A DNA stretch of 64,000 bases. Origin: Corallococcus sp. NCRR (GTDB taxonomy: Bacteria; Myxococcota; Myxococcia; Myxococcales; Myxococcaceae). The stretch lies in the NCBI RefSeq assembly GCF_026965535.1, contig NZ_CP114039.1:1426001-1490000 (forward strand). The letters are read 5' to 3'. Below the pieces are notes generated by a model. It made no database searches. It had not been told where the DNA came from and saw only the letters and a list, made by a program, of their open reading frames with translations. Within the stretch, counting starts at the first letter, position 1. Each line of letters starts with the position of its first letter. Position numbers and translations under genes: made by a program. Below are positions 59,615 to 64,000 of this stretch, piece after piece.

Positions 59615-60571
59615 GTGGTGACGCACCGCGACCCAAGCGGCCCCCGCGCGAAGAAGACCGTGGCCATCCTGTCCCGCAAGCGCTCGCTGTACTCGACGCG
59701 CCGGCTGGTGGAGGCCATCAAGGCCCAGGGGCACCGGGCGCTCGTGTTCGACACGCTGCGCTGCTGCCTGATGCTGGCGCGCGGCCAGCCGCGCATGACC
59801 TACCGCGGCGCGGAGGTGAAGGGCGTGGACGTGGTGATTCCGCGCATCGGCGCGTCCATCACCGCGTATGGCCTGGCGGTGGTGAACCACTTCGAGATGA
59901 TGGACGTGCCCGTCCTCAACCCGCCCACGGCCATCGCGCGAAGCCGCGACAAGCTGCGCGCGCTCCAGTTCCTCGCCCGCGCGGGCCTGGACATGCCCCG
60001 CACGGTGATGGCGCACGACCGCGGCAACGTACGCAAGCTGGTGCAGGAGGTGGGCGGGCTGCCCGTCATCATCAAGCTGATCAAGGGCACCCAGGGCGTG
60101 GGCGTGATGATCGCCCACACGCTGCCGGAGGTGCAGACCATCCTCGACACCTTCTGGGACCTGGGCCAGGAGATCGTCCTGCAGGAGTTCGTCGCGGAGA
60201 GCGAGGGCCGCGACGTGCGCGCGCTGGTGGTGGGCGACACCGTGGTGGGCGCCATGCGCCGCAAGGCGAAGAAGGGCGAGTTCCGCTCCAACATCCACCG
60301 CGGCGGCGAGGGCCGCGCCATCACCCTGCCCCCGGACTACGTGGAGGCCGCGGTGAAGGCGGCGCGCATCATCGGCCTGGAGGTCGCGGGCGTGGACATG
60401 CTGGAGGGCCGCGAGGGCCCGCGCCTGATGGAGATCAACTCCAGCCCCGGCTTCGAGGGCCTGGAGGGCGCCACCGGCAAGGACATCGCGGGGCACATCG
60501 TGGAGCACGCGTTGGTGTACGCGGGGACCCGGGCCAGCGTGTTGCGCACACGGGCGGGCCGCGCTTCCTGA
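59615..60571 (+). CDS. RimK-like ATP-grasp ligase
   Basis: A 318-residue ATP-grasp enzyme. It contains VAILSRKRSLYSTRRLVEAI, AIARSRDKLRALQFLARAGL, PVIIKLIKGTQGVGVMIA, QEFVAESEGRDVRALVVGD, FRSNIHRGGEGRAI and VDMLEGREGPRLMEINSSPG. These are the ATP-grasp lysine, acid and metal motifs of RimK (glutamate addition). Substrate could be ribosomal protein S6 or another peptide. The GTG at 59615 was chosen, but an ATG at 59551 in another frame would give a natural basic N-terminus if one C is removed from the run at 59641-59645. Confidence 0.85.
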   Translation: MVTHRDPSGPRAKKTVAILSRKRSLYSTRRLVEAIKAQGHRALVFDTLRCCLMLARGQPRMTYRGAEVKGVDVVIPRIGASITAYGLAVVNHFEMMDVPVLNPPTAIARSRDKLRALQFLARAGLDMPRTVMAHDRGNVRKLVQEVGGLPVIIKLIKGTQGVGVMIAHTLPEVQTILDTFWDLGQEIVLQEFVAESEGRDVRALVVGDTVVGAMRRKAKKGEFRSNIHRGGEGRAITLPPDYVEAAVKAARIIGLEVAGVDMLEGREGPRLMEINSSPGFEGLEGATGKDIAGHIVEHALVYAGTRASVLRTRAGRAS

Positions 60572-60766
60572 TCAAGCCGTGGTGTTGGAAGCAGGCACGC
60601 GAGCAGCGTCTGCGTGCCTGCCCGCCTGCTCCATGGCGTGCGTGCGGGGCCTCACGGTGCGCACGGTGCCTTGGATGCTCCTCAGGAATACGGGAATGCC
60701 TTCGGGCGTGGATTGTCCGTGGGTGTTGGCAGCGGCCGGGATGCGCCTCTAATCTGGCGACCCCCG

Positions 60767-61438
60767 ATGAAAACGCTGCACAAGCCGCTGCAGATCACCG
60801 TCTACCAGGATGTGCTGTGCTCCTGGTGCTACCTCGCCGACCAACGGTTGGAGGTGCTTCGCCAGGAGTTTGGCGACGCCGTCCGCTGGAGCGTGCGTCC
60901 CTACCCCTTGCGTCTGCACGACGTCCTGCCCACGGAGCGCGAAGTGCGCGGGCTGGTGGAAGAGGTGAAGCGCGCGCAGCGCGAACCCGACCCCACGGCC
61001 TCGCTGCTCTCCACGGACCTGTGGCTCGGCGGTGATCCGCCGCGCTCCAGCGTGCCGGCGCTGGCGGCACTGGAAGCAGCGCGGTTGCAGGGGCCGCAGG
61101 CGCGGGCCTTCCTCGCGCGGTCCATGCAGCGCGCCGCGCTGGAGCAGGGCGTCAACGTGTCGCGCTCGGATGTGGTGTTCGAGCTGGCGTCGCGCGTGGG
61201 CCTGTCCATGAACCAGTTCTCCGCGGCCTTCCGTTCGGAAGAGACGCGCCGGCTCATCTACGACGAGCACCGGCTGGCCGGCAGCCGCGGCGTGCGCGGC
61301 GTGCCCACGCTGGTGATTGGCGGCCGGTGGATGCTGTGCGGCCTGCGCGAATCGTCCGAGTACCGCGAGCACATCCTCGCGTGCCTGGGCAAGGTCGCCG
61401 TGCCCCGCTCGGGCTCCTCCGAGCGGCTGGTGCACTGA
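60767..61438 (+). CDS. DsbA-family (FrnE-like) oxidoreductase
   Basis: A 223-residue cytoplasmic thioredoxin-fold protein. The active site is in VYQDVLCSWCYLADQRLEVL (CSWC). The helical insert is DLWLGGDPPRSSVPALAALE and FLARSMQRAALEQGVNVSRS. The cis-Pro loop is RGVRGVPTLVIGGRW. FrnE-like proteins reduce or isomerise disulfides, in some cases in polyketide biosynthesis or stress. The start ATG follows a short gap (195 nt) after RimK. No signal peptide is seen. Confidence 0.92.
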   Translation: MKTLHKPLQITVYQDVLCSWCYLADQRLEVLRQEFGDAVRWSVRPYPLRLHDVLPTEREVRGLVEEVKRAQREPDPTASLLSTDLWLGGDPPRSSVPALAALEAARLQGPQARAFLARSMQRAALEQGVNVSRSDVVFELASRVGLSMNQFSAAFRSEETRRLIYDEHRLAGSRGVRGVPTLVIGGRWMLCGLRESSEYREHILACLGKVAVPRSGSSERLVH

Positions 61439-61448
61439 AGTCCCCCTC

Positions 61449-61482
61449 GCGCGCCTTCGCTCTCCGTTACGCGAAGGCGCGC
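61449..61482. terminator. Perfect hairpin terminator between convergent genes
   Basis: GCGCGCCTTCGC at 61449-61460 pairs over 12 bases with 61471-61482 around a ten-base loop (TCTCCGTTAC). It is followed by a short pyrimidine-rich stretch in either direction. Position between the DsbA-like and membrane-protein genes supports bidirectional termination. Confidence 0.8.
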
Positions 61483-61498
61483 CTGTCTCCCGCGGCTT

Positions 61499-62485
61499 TC
61501 AGCCCGGGAAGGACTCCGCGGCGGCGTCCCTGGGGAGGCGCACGGACAGGTACATCCCCGCGATGAGCAGCTGGGCCAGGGCCATGCCGGGGATGAAGCC
61601 CACGCAGCACGCGAAGACTCCCGCCACCATGGCGAGCCCCGCCATGAGGCTCACGCCGAGCATGGACAGCCGCTGCCCCCGCGCCGCCACCCAGCTGCGG
61701 CGCAGCACCTCCCAGGGAGAGGGCGGCGCGTCGTCGTACGCGAGCTCCGGCTGGACCAGGTACAGCGGCAGCACCAGGTAGGTGATGGGCACCACCAGCA
61801 CCGCGAACCCCAGCCCCATCAGGCCAAAGAAGGGCACCAGCGCGTTCCAGAACTCGTCCGATGAGGAGTTCAGGTCCACGCCGCTCAGCAGGCCCGTGCC
61901 CACGAGCGCGAGGATGCCCAGGAAGAGGAGGAGGACCACCGGCACGAGGACGATGACGAAGAGCAGGAGCATCGTCAGCGCGTAGGGCACCGCCTTGTGC
62001 ATCTGGCTGAAGAGGCGCGCCACGTCCACGCGGCCTCCGTGCAGCACGTCGAAGCACACGCGCATGAGCCCCAGCTGCACCAGCCCCTGCACCAGCTGCT
62101 GCGCCACGAGCCCCAGCAGGGCCAGCACCCCGGCGATGGCGACGCTGTCCAGCGCCGCGCCAATGCCCGTGGCCACGTTGAAGAGCAGGTTCGCGCCGAG
62201 GGTCACGCCCAGGGTGATCAACACCGCGAGCGACAGCATGCCCCACTCGCGCTGGAACGCCGCCCAGCACACGTCCCACAGCGCGTTGAAGTTCCACGTC
62301 TCCCGGTTCAGCGGGAACGTGGCGCCGGAGCGCTCCCGGCACGTGGGGCAGCGCGGCGACGCGCCGTCCTGGCTGCACGTGTCGCACATGAAGTTGCCAC
62401 AGCGCTCGCAGGTGCCCGTGGCCTCCCGCCCCGGGTGCAGCGCGCAGGACGCCCCCATCGCGCGTCCGAAATCCACATCCGACAT
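61499..62485 (-). CDS. Membrane protein with N-terminal zinc ribbon
   Basis: A 328-residue protein. N-terminal zinc-binding Cys cluster (ATGTCERCGNFMCDTCSQDG, PRCPTCRERSG) resembles a B-box or zinc ribbon. Then six helices (LSLAVLITLGVTLGANLLF, ALLGLVAQQLVQGLVQLGL, LTMLLLFVIVLVPVVLLLF, GLMGLGFAVLVVPITYLVL, MLGVSLMAGLAMVAGVFAC). A DUF975-like membrane core is possible. The ATG at 62485 has GGGAGG seven bases upstream. Function unknown. Confidence 0.75.
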   Translation of the reverse strand: MSDVDFGRAMGASCALHPGREATGTCERCGNFMCDTCSQDGASPRCPTCRERSGATFPLNRETWNFNALWDVCWAAFQREWGMLSLAVLITLGVTLGANLLFNVATGIGAALDSVAIAGVLALLGLVAQQLVQGLVQLGLMRVCFDVLHGGRVDVARLFSQMHKAVPYALTMLLLFVIVLVPVVLLLFLGILALVGTGLLSGVDLNSSSDEFWNALVPFFGLMGLGFAVLVVPITYLVLPLYLVQPELAYDDAPPSPWEVLRRSWVAARGQRLSMLGVSLMAGLAMVAGVFACCVGFIPGMALAQLLIAGMYLSVRLPRDAAAESFPG

Positions 62486-62666
62486 CCGCATGCCTCCCAA
62501 GGCGCGGCGCCCCAGGGCCGCGACCGGGGTGTCATATCAGGCGGGCCCCTCCCCTTCCCGGCGGGCGGGCGCCCCGGGTGAATTTCCGGAGCGGCCGGCC
62601 GTCATGGGGGCAGAGGTTGCGAAGCGGGACGCTTTGAGGGTCCACTTCCGCGACAGGAGACTCTTC

Positions 62667-63557
62667 ATGAACCGCTTGCTCGCCCTGGTCGTCCCCGTGG
62701 CCCTGCTGATGGGGACGGGCTGTGTCGTCGAGGCCCACTCGCACCGCCCCGTCCGCCGCGTGGCCTACGTCGCCCCCGCGCCCGTGGCGGAGTACCGGTT
62801 CGCCGGCGCGCACCCCGTCCCCGACGACTACGGCGGCGGCTGGTGCCCGGAGGACTACGCCCACGTCCACGACTACCAGCCGCCCCAGGCGTCCTACGTC
62901 TACACGGACGACGTCTACTACTACCGGGGCCCGACGGTGGTCTGGTACTGGGACTACCACCCCATCGCCAGCGGCGGGTACTGCAACCTCCACGGCCGCC
63001 ACCAGCACGACTACTACCCGCGCGGCTCCTGGGGCGCGGGCTACACCTACGACCGCGGCAGCCGGGGCTACCGCTGGAGCAACAGCCACTCGGCCTCCGC
63101 GGTCCCTGGCGGCCGCAACAACATCGCCCCCTCGCGGCCCGCGCCCGCTCCGGCCCCCGTCAACCAGGGCCGCAACCCGCCCCCCGGCGGCAACGGCACC
63201 GGCGCCCGGCCTCCCAGCGGCTCCGGCTGGGGCCGCGGCAACAACGTCGCGCCCTCCAACAACTCGCGGGACAACGACCGGGACAATGACCGTGGCAGCG
63301 GCGGCTGGGACACCCCGGCCAGCAAGAGCCGCGACGACGACAAGGACAACAACCGCGGCAACAGCAACAGCGGCAACAGCGGCCGGAGCAGCGGCGGCTG
63401 GAGCACCCCTCCCAGCGGCAACAGCGGCGGCGGCAGCAGCGGCAGTGGCCGGAGCAGCGGCGGTAGCAGTGGGAGCAGCAGCGGCAACGGCGGCTGGAAC
63501 ACCGGCAAGAGCTCCGGCTCCTCCGGCTCCTCCGGCAGGAGCGGGTCGGGCTGGTAG
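62667..63557 (+). CDS. Tyr- and Gly/Ser-rich surface lipoprotein
   Basis: A 296-residue lipoprotein (signal to MGTGC). N-terminal part is Tyr/His-rich (DDYGGGWCPEDYAHVHDY, DVYYYRGPTVVWYWDYHPIA). Middle and C-terminal parts are low-complexity: Asn/Asp/Arg repeats (NSRDNDRDNDRGSGGW) and Gly/Ser repeats (SSGSSGSSGRSGSGW). It resembles extracellular matrix or fibril proteins of myxobacteria in composition only. The start follows GGAGACTCTTC. A hairpin terminator follows. Confidence 0.75.
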   Translation: MNRLLALVVPVALLMGTGCVVEAHSHRPVRRVAYVAPAPVAEYRFAGAHPVPDDYGGGWCPEDYAHVHDYQPPQASYVYTDDVYYYRGPTVVWYWDYHPIASGGYCNLHGRHQHDYYPRGSWGAGYTYDRGSRGYRWSNSHSASAVPGGRNNIAPSRPAPAPAPVNQGRNPPPGGNGTGARPPSGSGWGRGNNVAPSNNSRDNDRDNDRGSGGWDTPASKSRDDDKDNNRGNSNSGNSGRSSGGWSTPPSGNSGGGSSGSGRSSGGSSGSSSGNGGWNTGKSSGSSGSSGRSGSGW

Positions 63558-63589
63558 CCGCTCCGCTTCCTCCTCCCTCGTTTGACCCG

Positions 63590-63643
63590 CGGCACCGGGC
63601 GACCGCCCTTCCGTTTCCAGCGGAAGGCAGGCTCCCGGTGCCG
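63590..63643 (+). terminator. Terminator after the surface lipoprotein gene
   Basis: An outer ten-base stem (CGGCACCGGG at 63590-63599 with 63634-63643) encloses an inner CCTTCCG/CGGAAGG stem (63607-63613 and 63621-63627). A GTTTT stretch follows on the plus strand, 33 bases after the stop codon. Both location and structure fit rho-independent termination. Confidence 0.8.
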
Positions 63644-63777
63644 ACGTGTTTTCAACACCCGGAGGGCCCGGTGTCCGGGGCATCCGGCCCGCGGGCGCGG
63701 CGGTGCGTCGTGAAGGGGACGGACGACACCGGGGGACGGATTGCGTGCCCTCCCCGCCGTGAAGATGTTGCCGCCCG

Positions 63778-64000
63778 ATGAAACACTACATTCGGGCGGC
63801 GGGTGGTGCCGTGCTCGGGCTGTTGGCGATGGCCTGTGGCGACGGCGGCTTCACACCGGACCCCGGCGTGCGGACCGAGGACGCCGAGGCGGTGGACCTG
63901 GAAAACCTTCGCATCCTCGTGAGCGGCGAGGCGCGCGTGTTCCCGGAGGCAGCGGGCATGGCCGCGGCACCGGCGTCGCTCACCGGGATGGCGCTCACCG
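63778..64000 (+). CDS. Lipoprotein (partial, right edge)
   Basis: Start ATG at 63778, running off the window; 74 residues are visible. The signal is MKHYIRAAGGAVLGLLAM followed by a lipobox ending MACG, then an acidic segment (DGGFTPDPGVRTEDAEAVDL) and SGEARVFPEAAGMAAAPASL. No domain can be named from this fragment. Confidence 0.7.
   Translation, partial: MKHYIRAAGGAVLGLLAMACGDGGFTPDPGVRTEDAEAVDLENLRILVSGEARVFPEAAGMAAAPASLTGMALT

Overview
This window is a high-GC, gene-dense stretch of a myxobacterial chromosome, most likely Myxococcaceae (Myxococcus/Corallococcus group). Evidence for this is a MYXO-CTERM sorting tail (7077-9464), a DUSAM-type protein, a Ser/Thr kinase, an FHA-domain sigma54 activator, many lipoproteins with Asp-Ala-Gly-Thr linkers, and tandem lspA genes beside lgt. 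Nearly all genes end to end with 4-nt overlaps or short gaps; the few A+T-richer spots mark promoters or acquired DNA.

The most interesting region is 18111-25369 on the minus strand. It looks like an undescribed RiPP (ribosomally made, post-translationally modified peptide) operon. In transcription order it has a strong sigma70-like promoter (25341-25369), a stand-alone PqqD-like recognition protein, and two near-identical 33- and 30-residue precursor peptides with a conserved N-terminus and a KCTCSNGM motif. A perfect 12-bp hairpin follows, then a Lon-like Ser/Lys protein, an MFS exporter, a carbohydrate-binding-like/outer-membrane beta-barrel protein, a SAM methyltransferase, a DUF692 multinuclear iron oxidase (MNIO) and its partner. 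The last six genes are tightly coupled. None of the small peptides is large enough to be called by ordinary gene finders.

Region by region: 1-6145 holds a TonB-dependent receptor fused to a TonB-like domain, an XRE regulator, a glycolipid-binding protein, a metallopeptidase-like protein, a receiver protein and a membrane phosphoesterase. 6267-7033 is a low-GC, two-gene island: a Cys-rich lipoprotein whose signal peptide carries an in-frame TGA, and a DUSAM protein. 7077-13187 has a MYXO-CTERM surface protein, a cupin, a methyltransferase and a citrate-synthase-like protein fused to a MerR-type DNA-binding domain. 13263-17215 is ychF plus the F0 ATP synthase operon (atpZ-atpI-atpB-atpE-atpF). 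After the RiPP operon come a PAS/GAF histidine kinase, a beta-barrel protein, a tail-anchored Ser/Thr kinase with repeated W-T-P acidic motifs, and hemL. An AbiE-like toxin-antitoxin pair (33293-35174) lies behind an A+T-rich promoter with an inverted repeat.

35182-48550 is mostly housekeeping: glyoxalase, MgtE, two SDRs, lipoproteins, a KdsC-like phosphatase, then lgt and two lspA genes, so the lipoprotein maturation genes sit among many lipoprotein genes. 48790-64000 carries a ubiquitin-like/Mut7-C protein, ileS, a Tad-pseudopilin-like secreted cluster with two twin-CX3C peptides, an FHA-sigma54 activator, a RimK-like ligase, a DsbA-family protein and surface lipoproteins. No rRNA, tRNA, CRISPR array, IS element or phage was seen.
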